Source of the DNA: Colocasia esculenta
Taxonomy: Eukaryota; Streptophyta; Magnoliopsida; Alismatales; Araceae
Direction: 5' to 3'
Assembly: GCA_014218235.1 (NCBI GenBank)
Contig: CM024756.1
Span: 70,128,015-70,192,014, forward strand
DNA length: 64,000 bases
Part shown: piece by piece, positions 13,701 to 22,666 of the stretch
Layout of the letters: each line of letters begins with the position of its first letter
How positions within the stretch are numbered: position 1 is the stretch's first letter
Program-made: the position numbers and the translations under genes
Notes under the pieces: model-generated
What the model was told of the DNA's origin: nothing
What the model saw: only the letters and a program-made list of their open reading frames with translations
Databases searched by the model: none

Positions 13701-14737
13701 CGGCGTGCCGTTCACTCCGACACGACCAGTTAGTGAAAGCGACGTGTGCGAACTGGCAGAATCCTATTTGGATTCGCGATTGGGTTGGGCGTTGAAATGA
13801 CGGATCTAAAAAATCCAACTCTAAAGGGTCAAAACACACAACCCGGGGTTCAAAATCTCAGAAGGGATCTGATCGACGTGTCATTTGCTCCGACACGACC
13901 GGGTGGGTGAAAGTGACGTGTGCGAACTGACGGAATCCGATCTGGATTCCCGGATTGGGTTTGTAAGGCCCCGAATTTTCTTTTCCCACTTCTGTTTTAT
14001 GTATATGGTGTTTTACTTATTTTGCATAAATGGCATGCATGAAGATGATGCATATTATATAGATATAATCTTGCAGTGTATATGCGAGGATGTATGTTAA
14101 TATATTGAATATAAGTAATTGGCCAATTTTGTGTATAAGGTATCTATTCAAATATTATGCAAGTACCATCTAGATATTGAAGTATACCTTATATTGCCCA
14201 TTTCATAAATATTGTGTGCGATATATGAAGTGCATATGTGTATGTACGTATGTAGATTATCATATGCATGTGATAATTGTGTACTTAATTTTACGTACGT
14301 AACACCTTGGTATACTTAGGTATGCATGAGTATACTTAGTTGTAAACGTTGTTCATTTGCATGGTGTAGTTAAGGTGTACATGGTACTTGTACATTTTAA
14401 TATACATATAAAGTGCAAGTATGGTAGTGTATTTAGTAGTGTATATGGAAATCCTATATTCCTCACAAATAACATGCATGTATTCTGTGATAACTAGGTG
14501 AGAATAAGCGATTAGCTAAATTGTGCATAGAGTACATATTAGGAATTCCATGCATGTAATACTCATGTACGTGTTATTATCTAGATGTACCTGTGTATGC
14601 ATGTGTGTGATTGATAGTAAATATTGGATGGTTACATGGTGTAGTGGTGTATACACTATACTACATAGGTTTCATGTGTATATATGTGTGGATTTAGCAT
14701 GGTTCTGCATGATTTTAAGTTCTGGCAGAAGGATGTC

Positions 14738-14835
14738 TTGGCGTCAACATGGATGGACGCCCATAATATGTCAGCGTACATATCGACTGACGCCAACCCT
14801 AATGTAGCCGTCCATGGATGTGGACGCCAATATCC
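14738..14835 (+). promoter_or_regulatory. Cluster of TGACG/GGCGTC motifs in the LTR
   Basis: TGGCGTCAAC, GGACGCCCAT, AGCGT, TGACGCCAAC and GGACGCCAAT follow within 100 bp. TGACG is the core of plant as-1-type bZIP (TGA factor) sites, so this could be the U3 control region. The Tekay-like LTR has TTGGCGTCAACATG and TTGACG at about 55,083-55,102. This is a motif match only; the transcription start is not visible. Confidence 0.35.
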
Positions 14836-15368
14836 CTAATTTTCTGTGTGCAAACAGAGCGCAGAGAAACCCATTGGGCCAGGCTTCTGATTGGGAGATG
14901 TCTTCCCACCGGCCCTTTCATGTCCCTTCAGCCCTACACGAGCCCCTCTTGTTCCCTAGTTATGAAAGACACCCCTTTGGCAACCTAGAGAGCTCTCTTG
15001 GCTCTTTACTAGAAAGGAAACCCTAACAGAGAAAGAGAGGAAGGACTGACTTTGGAGGGGTGGATCTGGCGACTGGAGGCGTTTCTTGGTGATCTTCTAC
15101 GACAAGGAGAAAGACCATACGTAGGAGGAGGCTCCCCCGGCACTGGACTGCGGCCTACAACCCCCTAGAACCCGGAGCCAAGGAGTTTTGGAGGCTTCTT
15201 GGCACTGCCCAAGGAGAGCTTCTCTGGCCATTAGATCCGTTTGGAGATTTATTCAGAGGCAAGTAACCCATAGATCTCAATCCCATACATGTTCCCTAGG
15301 TCCCAGTAATTTTTATGGATTTTAAATCGTGTCCTGGACCCTCCTTTTCACTGAGTATTTGGGGTTCG

Positions 15369-15420
15369 GTCTGTGCTGTTGCACAGACAGGAACTTGGCG
15401 TCAATGCCATTGATGCCAAG
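15369..15420 (+). other. Two adjacent hairpins in the LTR
   Basis: The first is GTCTGTGC-tgtt-GCACAGAC (8-bp perfect stem). The second, at 15,394-15,420, has 13-base arms starting CTTGGCGTCAATG with a one-base centre and one mismatch. In the 3' LTR (20,780-20,799 and 20,805-20,831) the second stem is perfect. The first hairpin also exists in the Tekay-like LTR at 55,689-55,706, so it is conserved beyond the copy. Confidence 0.7.
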
Positions 15421-17461
15421 GTCTCTCATAGGCGTCCAACGATCGTGCCGTCAAAACTCTTGAACGGCCAGAGGTTGCCGCCAAGTTCTTCAGGATAGAC
15501 AGTGAGCTATTCTTCCTGATAGATGATTATTTTCGATATGTTTTCGCCATGAGGATATAGTGTAAATCCTATATGCTATGTAAAATGGATAATGTGGTGT
15601 GTGTGTGAAATTTCTGCATTTTCTGTGGATGGCATGAATTCTTTTGGTTATTGAAATACATGTTGAAAAAGGATGGATTATGCATGCTCATCTACTGTCT
15701 ACCTAATTCCTGAGAATTTAATGCCCTAGATTTTTCTATACCATGTGTATATGTATCAGTCCATGCCCTGAAAATTTGAGAATTTTTCCATGCCTGTGGA
15801 ATTTACTGAAAATTCTGTTTTGGAAATAGGAGACATGCATAGGAATTGTAAAATCTACAGTAAATTGTGTATTGTGCAATAAATCCGAGGAAAATTTTTG
15901 TGTTCACAAATATGTTAGGTTCAGGACTGTGAACTGTTAAACCCGATGTTCATGTTATGTTCCATGTTAAATCAAATTATGAACGGCATGAGATTTCATG
16001 TTTTAATTTCTGTAAATGTAATATGGTTCAGAAAAATATGAAAATTTGCATGTGTGATTATAAACCTGAAATGTGTCTGTGGTTAAAATCTCAGGTTGTT
16101 TTGATAACAGTAAGTATCGTTATGGATTTTTAATGAGAAAACGACTATGTGAGCATGTTAATTGTGATTTGATGTGATTCAGTAGATTTCGGTATAGTTA
16201 TATCTGTATTATGATTATTTGGTAGTTGCAACAGTGAAGTTAAAATCAGTGAATGAGTACTTATGTGTGTGTGAATTTTTGCATGAGTGTGTGTGCATGA
16301 GACATGGGAAACAAGTGGTATAAGTGTGTAAAACGGTTAATGTGATAAAGATAAGCAATATGCCCATAAGACATTGCCACCTTAGATGCTTGGAGCTGTA
16401 CTGTAGTGGTGCCCCTACGGGAAAGCTCAAAGTGTTACACCCTAGAAAGGGTCTTGATAAAGTGTACACCCTGGCAAGGGTCTTGTAAAATCCTGGAGGT
16501 GGACAAGTTCCATTGGTAATGGTGGAAGGCTTTCCCCGTTTCTGCAGAGACTAAGACTTATCACTGCGCCGGTGATTAAGTGAATGTGACCAAGTGTGTG
16601 TTATGTGACATCTAATGGTGGTTTGGGCTGTGTCTTGACATTAAGTGAAAATAATCATAAGTGTGATGTGAAAAGTGACATGTGTTCAATAGCACAAGGT
16701 ATGTGCGAGATATGTGTAAATGTGGCACATTTATGTGCAAAAGTGAAGTGATAAGAAGTGTGTGAATGTGAAAGAGAATTAATGGCAATGTGTATGAGTA
16801 TTGTGTGATAGAACAAAGTGAATGTATGTGAAAGCCAAGGTTCCATCGTGGTTATGTGTAATGGGAAAATAGTATAAGTGTAAATGACAATAGTGTTGAT
16901 TGATAAATTGTTTTTGATGTGTTACAAATGTGTATGTGTATGTGTTTATGTATAACTTATTGCTAAAAGTGATGTTACTATTAGTACCAAAATGTAAGTA
17001 TATGCTTCATATTCATGGAATTTGAATGATTGGATGCACATGTGTTTAGTATCATGTTGTATAGTTAAAGTGATCCCTATGCAAGGGTAATATGAATGTC
17101 ATAGATTTTATATAAACAGCAAGCTAAATGTGAAGTAATTGTTATGATTGCATGCCAAGTGAGTTAGAAATCATGCTAGGAGTGCAACCTATCTTGTATA
17201 TGTTTTTCCATGACTTAGTTATGAAGTTTTACAATGATGTGAGTAAGTGTGAAGGTATGTGAATGTGTATTTATACTTATAATATGACACCATGTTATTA
17301 GAAATCTTGTTAGATTATAGTTTTACATGTGTAGAACAGTTGTTTAACAATCCCATGGGAACCTATTTTGTTTATAGCACAAGCATGTATGATTAAATTG
17401 ATGAAATTCTATTGTGTTATTTGTTAAAAAGCATGTATGTATTGAATCTTAAGTTACTTGC

Positions 17462-17482
17462 TGAGTCTATTGCATAGACTCA
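17462..17482 (+). other. Hairpin upstream of the candidate acceptor
   Basis: TGAGTCTA-ttgca-TAGACTCA is a perfect 8-bp stem with a 5-base loop, 18 bp before the candidate acceptor AG. The Tekay-like LTR keeps the same stem with a 1-base loop at 57,424-57,440, also just before its acceptor. Confidence 0.7.
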
Positions 17483-17877
17483 CTCTTGCTAATCATTTCA
17501 GGAATTAGCAGTGGAGGAGCTAGCAGGAATTGAAGTGGAGTTGGACTAGTGATTGAAGAGTTGTAGTTGATATTTCATAAGTATGTATGTGGAATGCTAC
17601 AATTGGAATTTGGATTTTGTTCAAATGTACTTGGAATCGCTATGTAATTGGAACATTTGTACTTATTATCTCTTGTTGAACTATACAGACTGTGGTATGT
17701 GGATTTAAAAGTTGATGGAATGAGATTCATTTAAATTCCGTTTTGCATTTATTTAATTCTATTTGTGTATATCTCAGCTCATTTGTTACTTGTTGGGGGT
17801 ATTCTCCCCTATAGCGCTTGCTCTCATCCGACGTGGTTGGTATAACCGTACCGGGTGGAAGTGGGTCGTTGCAGAGA

Positions 17878-17888
17878 TGGTATCAGAG
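17878..17888 (+). other. Primer-binding site (initiator tRNA-Met)
   Basis: TGGTATCAGAG is complementary to the 3' end of plant initiator tRNA-Met, the usual primer of plant gypsy and copia elements. It begins four bases (GAGA) after the LTR end, which supports the placement of that end. Confidence 0.9.
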
Positions 17889-18070
17889 AGGTTGGGTTGA
17901 GATTATACATAAATAGTCATCAACTAAATCACATCTCTAAGTCCTTGTAGTGGATAGCCCGATCCAAGGAATAATTAAGATAGTGCTAGAAAAGTAGTAA
18001 GATAAATGCATGATAACATGTTAGGTATGAGGGTAAATGGAGTCTATTTTATTGTTTTATTTTGTAGCAA

Positions 18071-19110
18071 TGGCTGGAAGACTCGACGTTTGAGCCTGCC
18101 CATTCAGGATGAGGAATTAAGTAGGACTGACGGGGAGCAACATGAAGTGCCAGCACCTCAAGGATCACCCCCGCCACCGTTGGCTGATTATGGTACAGTG
18201 CAAGGATTGTACAAGCAATACAAACTCAAGCGCAAACACAAGCGCTTTTCAAACTCAGTTTCAGGCTCAGGTTCCAGCACCAGCTCAACAGGACCGTGGT
18301 TTAGGAGGTGTGACAGTCATGGAGAGGTTCAAGAGAATGGGTCCACCCTCTTTTAAGGGGGAGAGTGAGCCGTTAGTTGCAGAAAGTTGGCTCAGAGAAT
18401 CGAAAAGATATTCAGAGCCATCAGGTGCGCAGAGGATGACAAGATCAGTCTGGCGTCATATATGCTTCAGAGCGAGCGGATGTGTGGTGGTCTTCCGTTC
18501 TTCACACGCATTTTGAGGGAGTGGAGCTAGAGGTTACTTGGGAAGACTTCGTAAGATGTTTCAGGCCAAGTATGTTCCTGAGCTTATACAGGACAAAATG
18601 GAGCAGGAATTCTTAGCATTGACTCAGGGATCGATGACAGTTATGGAGTATGAGGCTAGATTTACGGAGTTGTCTATATGCACCCCCATAGTTGTTGATG
18701 AGAGGCGCAAGGCAAGGAAGTTTGTAATGGGGCTTAGACCGTCATGAGAGCCAGACTGCGGCGTTTGATCTTGGAACTATGGATGTAGTCTTAGCGCGGC
18801 ATGCAAACAAGAAAGTGAAATGGAATTGTACTTGGCAGAGAAGAAAGCAAGATTAGAAATGTTACCAGAACCGTTTCAGCGGCAAAAGAGGAAGATGAAG
18901 AAGCTCATGAAAAGACAACAACCATCTATGGCACCATAGAATCAACCCTTCACTCAGTAGTTTCGGCCGGCGACGAAAAGCCTATATGTGTGCTTTGTGG
19001 CAAGCGCCACAGCGGAGAAGTATGTTGGACGAGGTTAGGAAGATGTCTCAAGTGTGGTAGCAAGAGCCATCGATTAAAGACTGTCCAATCAGAAGAAGAG
19101 GTTCGTTCCC
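18071..19110 (+). pseudogene. Broken gag of the GAG-only element
   Basis: Remains of a Ty3/gypsy gag. It starts about 190 bp after the primer-binding site with ATGGCTGGAAG but meets an in-frame stop after seven codons. The region from about 18,322 (VTVMERFKRMGPPSFKG) through WEDFVRCF and FQAKYVPELIQDKMEQEF to LTQGSMTVMEYEARFTEL at about 18,540-18,690 is the typical Retrotrans_gag core. Two zinc knuckles follow at about 18,987-19,083: CVLCGKRHSGEVC (spacing C-x2-C-x3-H-x4-C) and CLKCGSKSH..., whose final Cys is lost to a one-base deletion. At least three frameshifts and several stops interrupt the frame, so no functional capsid protein is made from this copy. The protein would form the particle and bind RNA. 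Some breaks could be sequencing indels. Confidence 0.88.
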
Positions 19111-19227
19111 CGAGATGGCCACCGTAGGAATTTAGGCACCGGTCTTAGTGAACTAGAAGCGGCAGCGAGATGTCATCAAGGGTACGTGATCCGATCTTCG
19201 AGGAAGATCTCTTTAAGGGGGAGAGGG
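19111..19227 (+). other. Residual pol C-terminal tail and polypurine tract
   Basis: Short non-gag remainder before the 3' LTR. Its end reads in the same style as the end of the Tekay-like pol (…FKGERV, stop inside the LTR). The polypurine tract AAGGGGGAGAGGG occupies 19,215-19,227, directly against the LTR, and differs in one base from AAGGGAGAGAGGG at 54,812-54,824. This is the expected plus-strand primer site. Confidence 0.85.
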
Positions 19228-19927
19228 TGTAAGGCCCCGAATTTTCTTTTCCCACTTCTGTTTTATGTTATGGTGTTTACTTATTTTGCATAAATGGCAT
19301 GCATGAAGAGATGCATATTATAGATATAAATCTTGCATGTGTATATGCGAGGATGTATGTTAATATATGTGAATATAAGTATTGGCCAATTTTGTGTATA
19401 GGTATCTCTATTCAAATATTATGCAAGTACCATCTAGATATGAAGTATACCTTATATTGCCCATTTCATAAATATGTGTGCGAATATATGAGTGCATATG
19501 TGTATGTACGTGTAGATTATCATATGCATGTGATAATTGTGTACTTAATTTTACGTACGTAACACCTTGGTATACTTAGGTATGCATGAGTATACTTAGT
19601 TGTAAACGTTGTTCATTTGCATGGTGTAGTTAAGGTGTACATGGTACTTGTACATTTTATATACATATAAAGTGCAAGTATGGTAGGTGTATTTAGTAGT
19701 GTATATGGAATCCTATATTCCTCACAATAACATGCATGATTCTGTGATAACTAGTGAGAATAAGCGATTAGCTAAATTGTGCATAGCGTACATATTAAGG
19801 AATTCCATGCATGTAGTACTTAGTAATGTTGGGCAAGCTTAGCCTATTACCGGTGTGCGTAGTATTGTATCTATCTATTCGTATATATACGTAAGTATGT
19901 TACATCCGTGTACGTATGCTATATATT

Positions 19928-19959
<32 letters not shown>

Positions 19960-22645
19960 CATTGTATGCGTATAAGATATCATGTACGTGTTATTATCTT
20001 GATGTACCTGTGTATGCATGTGTGTGATTGATAGTAAATATTGGATGGTTACATGGTGTAGTGGTGTATACACTATACTACATAGGTTTCATGTGTATAT
20101 ATGTGTGGATTTAGCATGGTTCTGCATGATTTTAAGTTCTGGCAGAAGGATGTCTTGGCGTCAACATGGATGGACGCCCATAATATGTCAGCGTCCATAT
20201 CGACTGACGCCAACCCTAATGTAGCCGTCATGGATGTGGACGCCAATATCCCTAATTTTCTGTGCGCAACAGAGCACAGAGAACACCCATTGGGCCAGGC
20301 TTCTGATTGGGGAGATGTCTTCCCACCGGCCCTTTCATGTCCCTTCAGCCCTGCACGAGCCCCTCTTGTTCCCTAGTTATGAAAGACACCCCTGGCAACC
20401 TAGAGAGCTCTCTTGGCTCTTTACTAGAAAGGAAACCCTAACAGAGAAAGAGAGGAAGGACTGACTTTGGAGGGGTGGATCCGGCAACTGGAGGCGTTTC
20501 CTGGTGATCTTCTACGACAAGGAGAAAGACCATACGTCGGAGGAGGCTCCCCCGGCGCTGGACTGCAGCCTACAACCCCCTAGAACCCGGAGCCAAGGAG
20601 TTTTGGAGGCTTCTTGGCACTGCCCAAGGAGAGCTTCTCCGGCCATTAGATCCGTTTGGAGTTATTCAGAGGCAAGTAACCCATAGATCTCAATCCCATA
20701 CATGTTCCCTAGGTCCCAGTAATTTTTATGGATTTTAAAGTGTCCTGGACCCTCCTTTTCACTGAGTATTTGGGGTTCGGTCTGTGCTGTTGCACAGACA
20801 GGAACTTGGCGTCAATGCCATTGACGCCAAGGTCTCCCATAGGCGTCCAGCGATCGTGCCGTCAAAACTCTTGAACGGCCAGAGGTTGCCGCCAAGTTCT
20901 TCAGGATAGAACAGTGAGCTGTTCTTCCTGATAGATGATTATTTTCGATATGTTTTCGCCATGAGGATATAGTGTAAATCCTATATGCTATGTAAAATGG
21001 ATAATGTGGTGTGTGTGTGGAAATTTCTGCATTTTCTGTGGATGGCATGAATTCTTTTGGTTATTGAAATACATGTTGGAAAAAGGATAGATTTGCATGC
21101 TCATCTACTGTCTACCTAATTCCTGAGAATTTAATGCCCTAGATTTTTCTATACCATGTGTATATGTATCAGTCCATGCCCTGAAAATTGAGAATTTTTC
21201 CATGACTGTGGAATTTACTGAAAATTCTGTTTTGGAAATAGGAGACATGCATAGGAATTGTAAAATCTACAGTAAATTGTGTATTGTGCAATAAATCCGA
21301 GGAAAATTTCTGTGTTCACAAATATGTTAGGTTCAGGACTGTGAACTATTAAACCCGATGTTCATGTTATGTTCCATGTTAAATCAAATTATGAACGGCA
21401 TGAGATTTCATGTTTTAATTTCTGTAAATGTAATATGGTTCAGAAAAATATGAAAATTGCGTGTGTGATTATAAACCTGAAATGTGTCTGTGGTTAAAAT
21501 CTCAGGTTGTTTTGATAACAGTAAGTATCGTTATGGATTTTTATGAGAAAAACGACTATGTGAGCATGTTAATTGTGATTTGATGTGATTCAGTAGATTT
21601 CGGTATAGTTATATCTGTATTATGATTATTGGTAGTTGCAACAGTGAAGTTAAAATCAGTGAATGAGGACTTATGTGTGTGTGAATTTTTGCATGAGTGT
21701 GTGTGCATGAGACATGGGGAAACAAGTGGTATAAGTGTGTAAAACGGTTAATGTGATAAAGATAAGCAAATATGCCCATAAGACATTGCCACCTTAGATG
21801 CTTGGAGCTGTACTGTAGTGGTGCCCCTACGGGAAAGCTCAAAGTGTTACACCCTAGGAAAGGGTCTTGATAAAGTGTACACCCTGGCAAAGGGTCTTGT
21901 AAAATCCTGGAGGTGGACAAGTTCACTGGTAATGGTGGGAAGGGCTTTCCCCGGTTTCTGCAGAGACTAAGACTTATCACTGCGTCGGTGATTAAGTAAG
22001 TGAATGTGACCAAGTGTGTGTTATGTGACATCTAATGGTGGTTTGGGCTGTGTCTTGGCATTAAGTGAAAATAATCATAAGTGTGATGTGAAAAGCAACT
22101 TGTGTTCAATAGCACAAGGTATGTGCGAGATATGTGTAAATGTGGCACATGTTATGTGCAAAAGTGAAGTGATAAGAAGTGTGTGAATGTGAAAGAGGAA
22201 TTAATGGCAAATGTGTATGAGTATTGTGTGATAGAACAAAGTGAATGTATGTGAAAGCCAAGGTTCATCATGTGGTTATGTGTAATGGGAAAATAGTATA
22301 AGTGTAAATGACAATAGTGTTGATTGATAATTGTTATTGATGTATACAAATGTGTATGTGTATGTGTTTATGTATATAACTTATTGCTAAAAGTGATGTT
22401 ACTATTAGTACCAAAATGTAAGTATATGCTTTCATATTCATGGAATTTGAATGATTGGATGCACATGTGTTTAGTATCATGTTGTATAGTTAAAAGTGAT
22501 CCCTATGCAAGGGTAATATGAATGTCATAGATTTTATATAAAATCAGCAAGCTAAATGTGAAGTAAATTGTATGATTGCATGCCAGTGAGTTAGAAATCA
22601 TGCTAGGAGTGCAACCTATCTTGTATATGTTTTCCATGACTTAGT
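19228..22645 (+). repeat. 3' LTR of the GAG-only element, 3'-truncated
   Basis: Direct repeat of 13,962-17,2xx, starting TGTAAGGCCCCG. It stops after CCATGACTTAGT, so about 650 bp present in the 5' LTR (the acceptor, hairpin and terminal CA) are missing. It contains about 160 bp (19,821-19,980, ending in a TA microsatellite) that the 5' LTR lacks. Otherwise the two LTRs are very similar, with scattered substitutions and many one-base indels, which suggests a fairly recent insertion. The GC donor motif (20,672) and the hairpins (20,780-20,831) are preserved. Confidence 0.93.
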
Positions 22646-22666
22646 AACATGCTAGGAGTGCAACCC
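22646..22666 (+). other. Templated filler at the LTR-satellite junction
   Basis: CATGCTAGGAGTGCAACC at 22,648-22,665 repeats 22,599-22,616 of the same LTR, 49 bp upstream. It then runs into satellite through shared CAACCC (satellite has ACAACCCGG). This is the footprint of break repair with template switching at microhomology, and explains the loss of the LTR end. Confidence 0.8.

Larger units (their letters stand above)
1..13961 (+). repeat. 178-bp satellite array, block 1
   Basis: About 79 head-to-tail monomers. The consensus I derive by eye is 178 bp and single copies run from about 170 to 181 bp. Recurrent landmarks in each monomer are GTGCGAACTGACGG, the dyad GGAATCC-gattt-GGATTCC, GGATCT followed by an A-run, AAGGGTCAAAACA, GGTCCAAAATCCC, GGGATCTGATCGGCGTGCCG and CTCCGACACGACC. 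Monomer classes differ at fixed positions, for example GGGTTAAATTGACG against GGGTGAAAGTGACG, and they recur in a fixed order about every 11 monomers. The block starts before the window and is cut at 13,961 by an LTR. The reading frames across it are by-products of the repeat: 178 is not a multiple of 3, so frames rotate between monomers. No gene is seen. Confidence 0.98.
15259..17501 (+). other. Candidate intron within the 5' LTR (GC donor, AG acceptor)
   Basis: The donor reads CAGAG|GCAAGTAAC, which fits the AG|GCAAGT consensus of GC-AG introns. It lies exactly where a GC-richer, exon-like stretch gives way to about 2.2 kb of AT-rich sequence. The acceptor reads CTAATCATTTCAG|GAATTAG at 17,489-17,508, with a possible branch point (CTAAT). 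The Tekay-like LTR has the same arrangement (AAAG|GCAAGTAG at 55,580 and TTGCTTCAG at 57,452), although most sequence between them has diverged. If real, splicing removes most of the LTR-encoded leader ahead of gag. This is inference from motifs; no transcript evidence is available here. Confidence 0.45.
13962..17873 (+). repeat. 5' LTR of the GAG-only element
   Basis: Starts TGTAAGGCCCCGAATTTTC directly after satellite and ends in ...GTCGTTGCA, four bases before the primer-binding site. It repeats from 19,228. At 3.9 kb it is nearly three times as long as the element's interior. Layout: an AT-rich, GTATAC/GCATG-rich first 700 bp; a GC-richer stretch at about 14,730-15,260 with several TGACG/GGCGTC motifs and a CCCTAACAGAGAAAGAGAGG leader-like segment; then a long AT-rich tract to about 17,450; then a short tail. 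Relative to the 3' LTR it lacks about 160 bp at 14,563/14,564. Confidence 0.93.
13962..22645 (+). mobile_element. GAG-only LTR retrotransposon (TR-GAG type, Tekay-like LTRs)
   Basis: An 8.7 kb element inserted in the satellite. It has a complete 5' LTR (3,912 bp), a PBS, a broken gag, a polypurine tract and a 3' LTR that has lost its last 650 bp or so. The interior is only 1,354 bp and has no protease, reverse transcriptase, RNase H or integrase. After the gag zinc knuckles it jumps to a short tail resembling the C-terminus of pol in related elements (it reads ...DLFKGERV then TAA across the LTR start). This matches the described class of plant terminal-repeat retrotransposons with a GAG domain, and suggests descent from a full element by internal deletion. 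LTR termini and PPT resemble the Tekay-like element at 53.5-57.8 kb, a plausible source of trans-acting pol. The target-site duplication cannot be checked because the 3' end is gone. Confidence 0.88.

Noticed and set aside
1..13961. Ribosomal DNA intergenic spacer repeats
   Set aside because: No 18S, 5.8S, 25S or 5S sequence is present anywhere in the window, and the array is too long and uniform for a spacer.
14523..15026. Open frames in the LTR (for example from 14,523 and 14,814)
   Set aside because: They lie in the LTR promoter and leader, are not conserved in frame between the two LTRs, and match no family I recognise.
13962..22645. Large retrotransposon derivative (LARD), with no coding capacity
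   Set aside because: A gag core and zinc knuckles are recognisable, so the GAG-only class fits better than LARD.
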